A stretch of DNA of 64,000 nt, taken from assembly GCA_030998225.1 (NCBI GenBank), contig JAPYXD010000697.1, forward strand, positions 744,001 to 808,000, read 5' to 3'. This document shows, one piece after another, positions 15,376 to 26,275 of the stretch. The translations under genes and the position numbers were made by a program. The notes beneath the pieces are model-generated. The model saw only the letters and a program-made list of their open reading frames with translations. It did not search any database and was not told the origin of the DNA. Position 1 is the first letter of the stretch. Each line of letters begins with the position of its first letter. This stretch comes from Diplolepis rosae (lineage: Eukaryota > Arthropoda > Insecta > Hymenoptera > Diplolepididae).

Positions 15376-15745
15376 TTATTTGTAACAATTGTGAAAACTT
15401 CCGTAAATTATGATAAAAATCCTGTAGATTATTGTTCAAGTAACCTGGATTTTGAGCCTGGGGAACATGAACATTGAAACTGCAATAGAATTTGTTTTTT
15501 TATCTATATATATATAAAAGTTTTTGAAAAGTTTTCGTAGATTATTAGTTTAGTAACCTGGTGCATAATCGTGGACAACAGGGTCATTAAAAATGCATTG
15601 TTAGTTGTTTTTATAACCCTAAATATATGAATATAACAAAAGTTCCTGTGGAGTATTGTTTTAGCAACCTGGTGCATGATCCTAGACAACGGGCTCATTG
15701 AAAATGCAATAAAATTTGCTTTTGTAACCATTAATGTTCAAATAT
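15376..15745 (-). repeat. Inverted, decaying satellite monomers at the array edge
   Basis: After the last plus-oriented monomer the satellite reappears in reverse orientation. Two recognisable monomers lie at about 15530-15740 (GTAACCTGGTGCATAATCGT and AGCAACCTGGTGCATGATCC on the plus strand). A more diverged one lies at about 15425-15500 (AGTAACCTGGATTTTGAGCC). Beyond 15.75 kb no monomer is visible. The orientation switch and loss of similarity mark the true edge of the array. Confidence 0.85.
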
Positions 15746-17090
15746 AATCATTAACTTTCACAGCTATAGTTTTAATAAAGTTTTCTCTTGTACTTCACTT
15801 TTTAAAATGCTTCTCAAAGAATTTACTCTGATTGCCATCTATTGTTCAATTTCAAAATTACACATTTCTCCACTACCTACATTCACCCATTCTGACAAAT
15901 GTTAGTCTCTCTATTATGAAAATAATAAGCGATCAAGAAGTGTAGCCTGAAGTTGACAGTTTCTGGGAGAAAAAAACTTTTGGAGAAATCGATTTCTAGA
16001 CAATTAATACCCTTCCTTCGCCTCTTGTAATGTAATATACTATTGTCTATCAACAAAAATCGTTTCACTGTTAAAAAACTCACGTGTAAAGTGCAGAACG
16101 AATATAGTTATTTCCAATAAACGATCTCTTTTAACTCTGGAAACAAATCCTTTTACTATTAGAGGATTACATTGGAAGGCTAGCGGGCCGTTGAAGGGTT
16201 TTCAGTCCTTTCTTTTTAATGATTTTGTGAAGCGTCCTTAAATTTCATTGAATATTATGGTTTTCATAACAAATTTAGATAGACTTAAAATTCTTAATTT
16301 ATTAAAATTTACATTTAACGAAATCCGAGAATTTTTCTCTGTTGGAAAAAAAACCGGAATAATTATTGTTCGTCTCTTGAATTTAATAAAATATCGATAT
16401 TTTAAAATGTAAATAGATTTTATTTTGTTCTTCGAAGTACAATATTATTTTTAAAATTTATTGGAAATTATTAAAATTACAACTGTTTAAATGTCCCAAT
16501 TTGATCAAAGTTTAATTCTATTTGCATAATTTTCAAAAATATAAATGAAATTAATTTTTTGATGAAAAAATTAATTTTGTCATAAAAATTTTATAATTCC
16601 AAATGGAATTGTATTCCAATTCACATTTATAATTCAACACGTATTTCTTTTCATAAAATTCAAATTTATAATAAAGAATAATCTTAAATTAGTAATAAAA
16701 AAAATGCCGACATTTAATGTTTATATGGAAATTCAAACCAATATGATTGATGAAATTCGATAAAAACAATATTTAAATGAATTTTGATAATACTTACTTA
16801 ACATTACATTATACAAACCAAGATGCTCATATTTCTTATATATTTTTGTATATAATATCATTATAATTAAATGTTGTAGTTGTAATTATAGTTTAAATAA
16901 ACATCGCAAATAAAATTATGAAATGGTATTAAAAAATTTGAATCACATTTTTTATGAGATGTATATTTTTTTAATTTAAAAAATACTTTTGAAAATTGAG
17001 AATTCAATTTTTTCCAGAATATGTGAAATACTAAATAAACGTAAGGATGCAAAATTTTTCGCTTTAATGAGGTTTACAATTTTTATTCGA
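15746..17090. other. AT-rich non-coding stretch
   Basis: No gene or RNA is supported here. The part at about 16900-17070 belongs to a dispersed repeat also seen near 55.12-55.42 kb and 58.3-58.76 kb (shared phrases such as GAGATGTATATTTTTTTAAT and GTGAAATACTAAATAAACGT, directly or as the reverse complement). The remainder is unassigned AT-rich sequence. Confidence 0.6.
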
Positions 17091-17099
17091 CACAGTTTC

Positions 17100-17930
17100 G
17101 AATAAAATGTATATTTATCGATTTAATTTTAAAAACTCGAGCGTGAGTATCGTGATGAAAATGTGTTCGTTTTGGCGGATAGTGCCTTAGGTAAATTGAA
17201 TTTTTTTTTTACTTGACATTAAATCAAATTCAGTAACTTTGAGAACATTTATTTCACATTTATACTATTATAAAATTAACTTGAATTCCAGTATTAAATT
17301 ACAAGAATTAACTCAAGTCAGTTTTATCATATTGTAAATATTAATTTGAATCTCCCACAGTTTTCATATAGTCAAAACAATTTATCACATTTATTGTACA
17401 GATTTACATTTATTGTACAGTCTTGATTTATTCTCAGTTGAAATTTTAAGCATTTCAGCTTTTTACAGCGTTGTGACATCGTGTTACTTCAGTTACAATT
17501 AACAAGTGTACAATGCAACTTTGCCACATATGCCAATTGTTTCTAGTATCGAGTCAGTTTTGCAGATAGTGGACGTTTTCTCTCATCGACACTGTCCCGT
17601 GTTGAGCCTCACGCAATCGAGCGCGCCGTGTCGGTGTGTCCCCACTTTCTCGCTTCGATTTCACGCTGTAGGCTGTTGAGCCAAGATCGAAAATTATGTT
17701 TCTGTTGACTTCGTGTCAAAGTGGCGCAAAGCAGACGACAAATTTAAAATCACGAAGTATATCATTTAAGATATTACCTTTCTTTCTTAGATCTTTTTAA
17801 AAATATTCACTTAAAATGAATATCTAAACATTTTATTTTAAATTTTAGGATGATTTAAACACTTGAAAAATCATTTTATATTTGAATTTAAAGTCAATAA
17901 ATTTTCAGTTTCAAAACAAAATATCAATTT
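17100..17930 (+). repeat. Dispersed repeat shared with 28.9-29.3 kb
   Basis: From about 17135 the sequence matches 28890-29240 in the same orientation: a GAGTATCGTGATGA..ATGTGTTC block, a TAAATTGA + poly-T stretch, ACATTTATTTCACATTTA, and TTAAATTACAAGAA. Both end near a TCAATAAAT phrase. The GC-richer segment at 17580-17770, including GCAAAGCAGACGACAA, has a relative near 56950. It is non-coding; the class of element is not recognisable. Confidence 0.65.
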
Positions 17931-18042
17931 CAATATTTTTTAGCTATGCAAATCAAATGATTAAATTAGAAAATTATGTAGAGAATATTATATATTAAGG
18001 AATGATAAAATATGATATTGGAGTTAATAAAATATTAAAATA

Positions 18043-18886
18043 CCAAGTGTACAAGTATGAAACCGGTAATTTTTTTGAGAAAATACACGTTTATTTAATA
18101 AAAATGGTTATACATTCAATTTTCAAAGTAATGGCCATTGCTAGCCTCACATTTTTCCCATCTCTCTGGCAATTTGTGTATGCCTAGCCAAAAAAATTGT
18201 TCGTTTTTTGAGTCAAACCAGTCATCGAGCCATTTTTTCACATTTTCGTACGAATCGAAGCGCTTTTCAGCAAGTGCGTGCCCCATTGATGAAAATAAGT
18301 GGTAGTCAGATGGAGCCAAGTCTGTTGAATAAGCCGCATGGGGGAGGGCTTCCCAGCTGTACGAATTTACCAATTCCCGATTCTTTTTTGTTCGATGTGC
18401 TGGTGAATTGTCTTTCAGTCAATTCATGCGGCACCCATCTTCCCACCTTCAAAATCAATCCATCATCTTCATCCAATAATGCTTGCAATTCGGCATCTTC
18501 AAACTTTTTCGGTGGTTTTCCACGTTCTTCGTTTCTCGCATCGAAATCGCCACTTTTAAACTTATTGAACCACTCGTTGCACTGTGTTTTGCCTAGAGCA
18601 TGCTGGCCGTAAGTTTCCACAAGCATTCGACGGGCTTCCAAAGCAGATTTCTTCAATTGGTAACAGAAAATCAATGATGTCCGCAAATCGTAGTTTGAAG
18701 GCACAAAAATCGACATTTTTACTAGCGAAAAAAAATTAGTTGTATGAAACTTGATTGTTTATGAACTGAATATTGTTGACAGAACTCAATGCGAAGAAAT
18801 GGCGTCAATGATTTGGTTTGACCGAGCGTATAGTTTTACCTAGCGACTCATAGATGTCATTACCGGTTTCATACTTGTACACCTGG
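18043..18886 (-). mobile_element. Internally deleted mariner element, TA-flanked
   Basis: An 844-bp element bounded by TA (18041-18042 and 18887-18888) with terminal inverted repeats of about 28 bp: left CCAAGTGTACAAGTATGAAA, right end the reverse complement of CCAGGTGTACAAGTATGAAA. Inside lies the start and end of a mariner transposase on the minus strand, with the middle missing. Full-length mariners are about 1.3 kb, so roughly a third is gone. The ends are well preserved, so it could have been mobilised in trans. Confidence 0.95.
18116..18716 (-). pseudogene. mariner transposase, N- and C-terminal remnants
   Basis: The N-terminal part (18716 down to about 18370) begins MSIFVPSNYDLRTSLIF and has the mariner helix-turn-helix features: a CNEWFNKFKSGDFD stretch, a KKFEDAELQALLDED stretch and the linker motif WVPHELTE. 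The next recognisable part, in another frame (18373 down to 18116), has the C-terminal signature DLAPSDYHLF, which contains the third catalytic aspartate of the DD34D triad, then HKLPERWEKC. The first two catalytic aspartates lie in the deleted segment and a frame change marks the junction, so the protein cannot be active. Wording of both ends suits the cecropia/mellifera-type mariners; the exact subfamily is an inference. Confidence 0.9.
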
Positions 18887-19210
18887 TACTTAACCAATAC
18901 ATAAATTATATCTCATTATACACTCGAAATTATACAGTAGAGTTTCTTCTCTGGTATAAGGCAACATTGAAAAAAATTTCATTCAAATAAAATACTCTGA
19001 AAACTTTTTGAAATACGTAATATTATTCACATATGAATTTCATTATAAAACTGTGAATAAAAGGTTTCAGTATTCAAAAAACCAAAGTTACATCTAAATT
19101 TGCATATGAAATTACACTTTACGATTTCTCTTATATAAAATACAAATATAAAATATTTATTCCGGATAAAATAGTTTTGGAAAAAATGTATAATACGTGA
19201 ATTAACTATA

Positions 19211-19786
19211 TAGGGTGCGCCATTTAGACCTTCGGTATTTCAACATTGAATAACCGTGACACTTTTCAGCCGATTTTGGCAAATGAGCAAGATTTGTTTA
19301 GGATATACTTTACCATTTATTTCAAATCAGTTTTAGAACACAAAGTCGATTAAATGACCACCTCCATTCGATATACAAAAAGCAGCTCTTTTTCGCGCAT
19401 TCTGCATAACATTGGCTAGCATTTCGGGCGTTATAGCAGCTATTTCGGCTCGTATGTTACATTTAAGTTCGTCAATTGTCTTTGGCTTGCTGGCATAAAC
19501 TTTGCTTTTTAAATAATCCCAAAGAAAAAAATCAGGTACAGTTAAATCCGGAGAACGAGGAGGCCACTCCAAATCGCGATACGATAAGCACGCACAGTTT
19601 TCACAATTGAACGATTGTTTTCAATGTAAAACGCTACGATTTCACCGCGTTCTTTCAGTGTGTATTGACTCATGGTTAAAATGGTACTGAATGACGTTTC
19701 AGAATCGTGCTCATTTGTCAAAATCGGCTGAAAAACAACAGAGTTATTCAATGTTGAAATACCGAAGGTCTAGGTGGCGCACCCTG
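19211..19786 (-). mobile_element. Deleted Tc1/mariner-type element with ~80 bp TIRs
   Basis: A 576-bp element flanked by TA (19209-19210 and 19787-19788). The terminal inverted repeats are about 80 bp with few mismatches: left TAGGGTGCGCCATTTAGACC, right, read inward, CAGGGTGCGCCACCTAGACC. The TIRs continue through TTCGGTATTTCAACATTGAA to CAGCCGATTTTG. The interior keeps only the two ends of a transposase gene. Known relatives with an N-terminal DUF4817-like domain are common in insects. Confidence 0.93.
19333..19673 (-). pseudogene. DUF4817-type transposase, ends only
   Basis: The N-terminus begins at an ATG at 19673: MSQYTLKERGEIVAFYIEN, with SIVKTVRAYR following, the pattern of the DUF4817 helix-turn-helix domain of some IS630/Tc1-mariner transposases. 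It runs directly, with a frame change, into the C-terminal motif EWPPRSPDLTVPDFFLWDY, which carries the last part of the DDE catalytic domain, then LKSKVYASKPKTIDELK and a tail ending at 19333. The catalytic core between them is deleted. A second fossil of the same transposase type lies at 30105-30240. Confidence 0.9.
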
Positions 19787-19822
19787 TATCAATTAAAAAA
19801 TTAAGTGGAAAATATTTTACTA

Positions 19823-19965
19823 CGATGTTGTTGTTAATAATTGGCTTTAGGGTGCAGAAATGATAACTCAGGAAGTTATATACTTTCAGACGTTTCGACT
19901 CTCATCGGAGTCCTCATCAGTGATCTTTATTTCTAAAATATCAAAGCTTTGGATAAATATTGCAC
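19823..19965 (-). mobile_element. Penelope-like element 3' end
   Basis: On the minus strand this reads AGATCACTGATGAGGACTCC, GATGAGAGTCGAAACGTCTG, then a short tail ending ACCCTAAAGCCAATTATTAA. The same ribozyme-plus-tail arrangement ends the Penelope copies at 53.2-53.3 kb and 50.0-50.15 kb and a fragment at 46.2-46.3 kb. No reverse transcriptase is attached here, so it is a 5'-truncated copy. The upstream limit is uncertain. Confidence 0.8.
19882..19927 (-). ncRNA. Hammerhead-ribozyme motif (Penelope type)
   Basis: Core CTGATGAG, stem II GACTC/GAGTC with a CGATGA loop, then GAAAC followed by GTC, the usual cleavage triplet. Stem III would be the two-base-pair AC/GU type known in Penelope ribozymes. 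Stem I is short here (about three pairs). An extra G sits between CTGATGA and stem II. Activity is not shown. Confidence 0.75.
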
Positions 19966-20770
19966 ATATGAGCCCTATCTGGGGCAAAATGCGTCAAGTG
20001 TACCCGCCTAAAAACTTTTTGTCTCCGATTTTCTTGAAAGTCCGTGAAATTATTGTCCTAGTAAACCTCTTCTAATTCCCCTAAGAAAACGTCTCCAGTA
20101 CGATGGGTTGTCAGTATACAGGGGCTCGAATTTTTAACCTTTTACCGCGCACGCTGATACTCAATTAACCATAACTTCTACAAAAGTTATCCAAATTAAT
20201 TTTTTTATGGAGGTCTTGGAAACGTTTTTTATCAGCTTTACGCTGAAAACAATGGTTTTAGAAAAACCTAGTTAGGACAGGCGCCAACTTTGCAATCCTA
20301 GTTGAAATGACAAAGTTCAAGTTTAGTAAGAAAAACAAAGAAAGCAAGTTGATTTGGCGGACAGATCCTTTCAGGCGCATGTATTAAACATAACCAAAAA
20401 ACAACTTTGCGTTTACGATCTACTGGAGCAGAATTTATATTGATAAAAGTGGCTCTTAAAGAATTATGGAGAAAAATAAATTTTTGTTCACACAGTGAAA
20501 AAGTAATAAATACAGAAGATATTCTTTTTACAGCGGAATTTTGTAATAACAGCTAAGCAATATTAATTGAATTTAATTGTTAATAGAACTAGAATTATTT
20601 ATTTCTCTGTAACAAGGTTTATATTGGTATGTTTCACTGTATGTACGTGATTCTCTTAAACAGGAATCCATGTTATTTCAACTAGGTTAGACTTAAATAT
20701 GGGTGATAGTTGACTCTCGGAAAAAAAAAATTTCGGTGTAGAGACGTTCTCTGAGGGAAATTGAAAAACA
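19966..20770. other. Non-coding stretch
   Basis: No gene, tRNA or recognisable mobile element. A moderately GC-rich patch at 19970-20330 has no open frame that I recognise. Confidence 0.5.
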
Positions 20771-21516
20771 TTTTAACCGAATAAAATACTTCGAAAAGTT
20801 TTTGAAATACGCAACATTTTTTCACAGGTAAATTTCAATATTGAAATGCGAATACAAGGTTTGAATACATAAAAAACAAAAATTATATTTCAATTTGCAG
20901 ATGGAATTACAACTTGAGATTTCCTTGTTATTAAATAAATCAAGGTAAATAATGAGTTTCATTTTTTTAAATTAATGAGTGATATCGGAATTCGCATACG
21001 AATTTACACCCTTTAGCATTTTTTTCTTATGAAGAGCTAATTCAATAAACCTTTACTATATAGTAAAATACTTTGAATAACATTTTTTAAAAAGCGTAAC
21101 TTTATTTACAAGTCAATCTATATACATATACTCGAGATTTCCCCCAAAGATTGTTCGATTTTGAAACAGTAACGTGCAAAACATCAAGTAGAGTAGGGAG
21201 GGGTTCCCTCGCGCTCGTTGCAGAGAAAACTCCGTAGTACGAGCTTCTCGTTGGTGGAAATCTCGAGTGTATATATTAAAATTACAATATAAGATTTCTT
21301 TGCGAGGATGCAAATTTGAACGATATTCAGTTGTAATAAAATACTCCGAGAAAGATTTTAGAAAACTTAATTACTTTTACATGACAATTTCAATTTATAA
21401 GTGTGAATAGAAAGTTTGATTTTTCAAGAATGAAAAAGATCAGATCTAATTTTGCATACGAAATTACAACTCGAGATTTGAAAAATATTCCTCTGGAATA
21501 AAATACTTTTAGAAAG

Positions 21517-21891
21517 TCACCAATATTTGTTTATGTTTTCTTACTTGTATTAGTTATTAATAAATAAATACGACGAGCGATCATGACATACCTTCAGTAG
21601 ACAGAACACCGTCGGCTCAAATATGTTTTGAAAATATTTGACTGCTCACAAATCTTTAATTTTTAATTCGAACTGAACCCTTAAGGTAATTTTCAATCTA
21701 TGTGAAATTTCAACCATTAATGTATTTTACTTGTATATGTTAGTGGATTTTAATAATTTAATTTATCAATAAATTAGCCTGATGAGGTTGGCAAACCAAG
21801 CCAACGAAACGTCGCTACTTTTACCTGTGAAGATACTTGGTCTTTTCATTTTCTGTTGGCCTTTTCCTGCATCGATCGAGTCTCTTACTTA
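21517..21891 (+). mobile_element. 375-bp ribozyme-bearing retro-insertion with 13-bp TSD
   Basis: The insertion interrupts a copy of the ~155 bp repeat and is flanked by a perfect 13-bp duplication, TACTTTTAGAAAG (21504-21516 and 21892-21904). Near its 3' end it carries a hammerhead motif in the plus strand. A short, truncated insertion with variable-length TSD and a 3'-proximal hammerhead is typical of a 5'-truncated Penelope-like element. No coding remnant is visible. It belongs to a different family from the copies at 50-53 kb, because stem II and tail differ. Confidence 0.85.
21772..21822 (+). ncRNA. Hammerhead-ribozyme motif, second family
   Basis: Stem I pairs TAGC with GCTA, the core is CTGATGAG, stem II is GTTGGC/GCCAAC with an AAACCAA loop, then GAAAC and the cleavage triplet GTC. 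All conserved hammerhead core positions are present apart from one extra G before stem II. It is the best-formed motif of the set. Confidence 0.85.
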
Positions 21892-22109
21892 TACTTTTAG
21901 AAAGGCTATCGGAATACTTAATAAGATTTACATGACAATTTCAATATATAAGTGGAAATAAAAGATTTGATTATTTTTATAAATTATTAAATTATATCTC
22001 ATTTTGCATATATAAAATTACATGTAGAGGTTTACTTAGTAGAAATCACAATTGATAAATATTATAATATAAAAATACTATGAAAAAACTTTTAGAATAC
22101 GTAACATTT

Positions 22110-22310
22110 TATAGATAATAATGAACAGGACTTATATCGACCCTCAGTATTAATATTCAAATATTGTTGATGTTCCTAGTTGGTTTTAGGCAACTAAGAA
22201 CATCAAAGAAATTTTAATATTTTATAGATAACGTATTATTTTTAAAAATTTAGACATTTTAACAATAGTTGAAACTACAGGTGGGCCTGAAATTTCCGAT
22301 GGTAGTGTAT
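22110..22310. repeat. Penelope-tail-like fragment and small hairpin
   Basis: The phrase GAACAGGACTTATATCGACC at about 22125 matches sequence just outside the left ribozyme of the 50-kb Penelope copy (GAACAGGAATTATATCGACC at 50020). A 14-bp hairpin follows at 22168-22204, GATGTTCCTAGTTG against CAACTAAGAACATC. The segment 22265-22305 has an inverted relative at about 57740-57775. Confidence 0.55.
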
Positions 22311-22499
22311 ATATTCAAATTGACTTGTAAATAAAGTTACGTTTTTTAAAAAATGTTATTCAGAGTATTTCTCGGTTTTTCGTATAATTCGTTTCAGAAT
22401 GTCCGGGTGCTTCCGATGTTTTTCGATTGGCTTCATAGACTCAATTCAAGTCTGCCCAACTCAGTAGTGGCTTATAAGCGAGATTTCTTTCGGATCATA

Positions 22500-22595
22500 G
22501 CATGCGAGAATAGCCGAGAGGCTTTAGGCGTTAGGAATGCGTTTATTTATGTAGATATAGGTAGAGTCAGAGGGTTCAAACCCAAAAGCGAATTC
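22500..22595 (+). repeat. tRNA(Leu/Ser)-like fragment, possible SINE head
   Basis: A-box-like TAGCCGAGAGG at 22511 is followed by CTTTAGGCGTTAGG, and a B-box-like GGGTTCAAACCC lies at 22572. The A-box to B-box spacing of about 60 bp leaves room for a long variable arm, as in Leu and Ser tRNAs. A related copy with the same TTTAGGCGTTAG phrase lies on the minus strand at 59946-60016. The acceptor stem is not convincing, so it is a pseudogene or SINE head, not a working tRNA. Confidence 0.55.
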
Positions 22596-22599
22596 AAAC

Positions 22600-23400
22600 A
22601 TTTAATTTCAAGCGTGTGCGATTATAAATAGTTTAGCATTGCGTACTTCAATATATGAATATAAGTAAGGTATAATAATAATATTTTGTGTGTGTTTCCA
22701 CTGAAACCTCCCCTGTTTTCAGTGCCAAAGCACTCCGTTCTATTTTCCTTTTGTTTCGCACGCGTTAAAAAAAGACATAAGAATGTCTGATCCGAAGCCG
22801 TCACTTCTTAATGTCAAACCTTTTAGAGAAGCAAGTGATTTTTCATACAGTGGTTTTCAGATTCACATATTCTTTGTTTCTCTTCACAAATTTGATATAG
22901 TGAATTTCGAATTCTCGTAGGTTTTATAAAAGTTAGTAGATATATATTGTTTTGATTTTGAATTCTCAAAATACAAATATCCATTTTTTAACCATAATAT
23001 GTGAAATAAAAAATAATTGTTATAATAAGGAATAGTTTGCTTAAAACAGTCTATAAATTTTTTTCCTATTTAAAGATATTTCAAAGAAATTAAATTTTTG
23101 TAAATAATGTAAATCATTAGGAAATTATAGAAATGTATACAGTAAATCGAGCGCGAAGCACAAATGTCATAAAGAGAATATGTTCCTCAAGGCTGATAAA
23201 AAAAACAAAAACACGAAATTTAAAACCAAGTAGGTGTGCTTCGGCTGGAATAGCCATTTTCCCACTTTTTAGGGTCTTTTTTTGATAAGGATGGTTTATC
23301 TAATTTCGTCCCCTATTTTTTGAGGGTGTCAATCTTTCGGGCATCACTAGAGCTATCCAAAACATCCCGAAATAGTAGTAGTAGAAGAAGAACATCTAAG
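22600..23400. other. Non-coding stretch with one dispersed-repeat fragment
   Basis: AT-rich with no supported gene. At about 23145-23195, TCGAGCGCGAAGCACAAATG and AGAGAATATGTTCC belong to a dispersed repeat also present at 17136, at 28893 and, inverted, at about 58165-58225. Confidence 0.55.
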
Positions 23401-25002
23401 AAAGAATAAACAAGATTCCGTGTATTTGGAATTTTGACCCTGTTAGAGATCACGTTTGAGTGGCGTGCTAACGGTCAAAATAATGTGATGATAGTTTTTG
23501 CTTTGCATTTAATTTTCTTATTGATTTGTTGAATAAAAAAAGTGAGTGATTTTGATAAAGTCAAAATGAGTGATTCTGAAGAAGAATATGAAGGAGATGA
23601 AATTCCATCAGGCAACGAATCTGTCGATGGGAATGACATCAGTGATGATGAATTTAGGCATTGGAAGGCATTCTGCTAATTATTCTCTTAGGTTCGAAGA
23701 CACTCAAAATTTGACAGATGAAACTTGCTCAAATCAGTCTTTGACTTATAATGAGTAACCTTTCACGCAGAATATTCTACCAAAGAATATTCCAGATACT
23801 GTCAAAACACCTGGAGATATTTTCTTGATGCTCTTATCAACAGAAAATATTGAGCTTATGGTTCAACAAACAAATCTGGATCATCAGCAGAATAAAAATA
23901 AGAATGGTGTTCTCGTAACTGCAGAGGAGATGGAGAAATTTATTGGAGTGAACATAATGGTGGGTATCAAACGTTTACCGCCTTATCGTGATTATTGGTC
24001 CTCAAATCCTCAGTTGAATGATGCTTACATAAGTTCGTCAATGCCGGTCAAGAGATTCTCTTTCTTGCTCAGTAATCTACATTTGAATGATCTTATTATT
24101 ATTATTACTTATTATGATCCAACCAGAGAGCAATCGATAAATGAGAGCACGGTAAAATTCAAAGGTAGAAGTACTGTGAAACAATACTCGCCTCAGAAAC
24201 CCATAAAACGAGGATATAAGGTATGGGTGAAATCAGACATGAATGGCTATGTATGCGAATTCTAAATTAACACAGGGAAAATTGCTAATGTTGCTGAGAA
24301 AAATTTAGGGGAGAGAGTTATCAAGGATTTATCTCAAACTTTGAAAAATAAAAATTACCATATCTATTTCGACAATTACTTCACAAGTAACGATTTGATG
24401 ATTACTTTATGGAAAGATGGAATTTCAGCCTGTGGAACAATTAGGAAGGACAGAAAAGGTCTTCCTAAAAATCAAGGAAAAGAGAAAGACATGAAGATGG
24501 GAGACAGCGATTACCGTACGTCATATGAGGGGATCAGATGGTTGAAATGGATAGACAAAAAACTAGTTCAATTTTTATCAAATTTTCATGATCCATCTGC
24601 TTTGTCTGAGGTAGAGAGAAGACAAAAAGATGGTTAACTGAAAACTATAGCTTGCCCTCAAATGGAGAAGGATTATAATGGTTATATGGGATGTGTTAAC
24701 AGGTCAGATCAGATGAAATCATTCTATGAAATAACAAGAAAAAGCAAAAAGTGGTGGCACCGTTTACTGTGGCACTTCATAGATGTAACTGTGGTCACAG
24801 TGCTCCCAGATCGTGGATGAAATTTACCCTCTCCATACCTACCAGTTTGGAGCCGCAAAACGAAAACCCAATGATTACCACTGTCTGTGACGTCACTGCT
24901 TCGGGTTATGCCGAAAATGTACGAAGAAGAACGATTCGGACTTGTAATTTCTAGTCGTCCTCGCCTCGATCGGCTATTTGAAGGTTTGAAATGATTTCTG
25001 TC

Positions 25003-25563
25003 AATTTCAAGAATTGAAATGATATTCTTAGTTCTGTCTCATGAAAGGAAAAGCATTTTTTTTATACAAGGAAAACTTAAATCTGAGGAAAAAGAATCAT
25101 TTAAATAATGTATTCGGTAACTGAATTTTATGTCGCTTCTTACCAAACTTGTTAAAAATTGTAGAATTTTAATCAATCATCGCTTATTATTCCGGTGAAA
25201 ACATTCAATATAACTATACAGTTTCTATTTTTGAAAATAAATTATAATTTTAATCATAGTTATTAAATAATAATAATTAAATTAAATAATTATTATAATA
25301 ATTAATTTTATTATTGCGAAAAGTGATACAACTAATTTAGAAAAAACGCACATATTGATTACTTTCTGTTTATGAGTATAAATATATTCTTCTTACATGC
25401 AAAAATAAGATATAAAATATAAGGATTCATAAAATTCAGTTACAGAATACATTACTATATTCAAATGATTCTTTTTCCTCAAATTTAACTTTTCCTTGTA
25501 TAAAAAAAATGCTTTTCCTTTCATGAGACAGAACTAAGAATATCATTTCAATTCTTGAAATGA
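25003..25563. repeat. Foldback element nested in the hAT-like element
   Basis: Arms at about 25003-25132 and 25433-25563 are inverted copies: TTCAAGAATTGAAATGATAT, CTTAGTTCTGTCTCATGAAA and GGAAAAGCATTTTTTTTATA occur on one side and their complements on the other. The sequence just inside the left arm (CGCTTCTTACCAA) is related to a second foldback element at 42.28-42.65 kb. Non-coding. Confidence 0.85.
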
Positions 25564-26275
25564 TGGAAAAACTTTTTTTTTCGAGAGACCTGATTTTTGG
25601 CACAATAACTACCTTAATTATAATTTACTTTTACTTTAAAACAGTCCATTTATGATGTAATTCTGCTCCCCTTGTAAATAATTAATTATTTATATGATGA
25701 ATTGTAAGTGCAGTCTAAGGAAATAAATATTTTAAGCCGTTAAAGGGTTTGTAAATTTTTTGTGTGAAAGCATATTGAATTAATAACATTTTTTCTCTAA
25801 ATTGTGTTCACATATTTTATACAAATCAATATTTAAGAAAGTATATATACGAAGAAATAACTTAAGTTTTTATTTATTTTTAATTTATTATTTAAAAAAT
25901 AAATTTTAGCCTACATGTAGCTTCAAAAAAATAGCATTAGAAGAAAGGTAAGTATCAAAAGTAATTATGCAATGACAATATTTAATATTTTCATAAATTA
26001 AAAATTCATATAAATTAGTAGCATTCTAAATTAAGAATATTTCAAATCAATTGAAAAATACAACATAAACAATGTAAACTAAAACCACCTGAGAATGACT
26101 AACCTCTAATTCCTTTACATAATACATTCAATATATTAAGACTTTACAAACCTCTAGTGCCTTATAATATATTTCCCGCAAACTGCACATTCAAAAACCA
26201 TTTATAAAAATTCCTGAAAGTCATAAACATTGAATATTTCAAAATTTCAAAATTTCTGTCAAGTTTTGTAAATAG
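25564..26275. other. hAT-like element interior, AT-rich, non-coding
   Basis: No open frame of interest. The first ~80 bp (TTTTTGGCACAATAACTACC) resemble a repeat also found at 34.64-34.76 kb (inverted) and 42.72-42.80 kb. Confidence 0.5.

Larger units (their letters stand above)
18980..22050 (+). repeat. Four degenerate copies of a ~155 bp repeat
   Basis: Direct copies begin near 18985, 20775, 21328 and 21895. Each runs AATAAAATACT..GAAA.. , then a phrase like TTTCAATATATAAGTG, then GAATA.AAGGTTTGA, and ends near GCATA.GAAATTACAACT. They are separated by later insertions: a mariner-like element, a Penelope 3' end and a ribozyme-bearing retro-insertion. The family looks like an old tandem or dispersed repeat. 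Confidence 0.6.

Noticed and set aside
22353..22631. 92-codon frame on the plus strand
   Set aside because: It runs through the tRNA-like fragment at 22.5 kb and has no recognisable domain.
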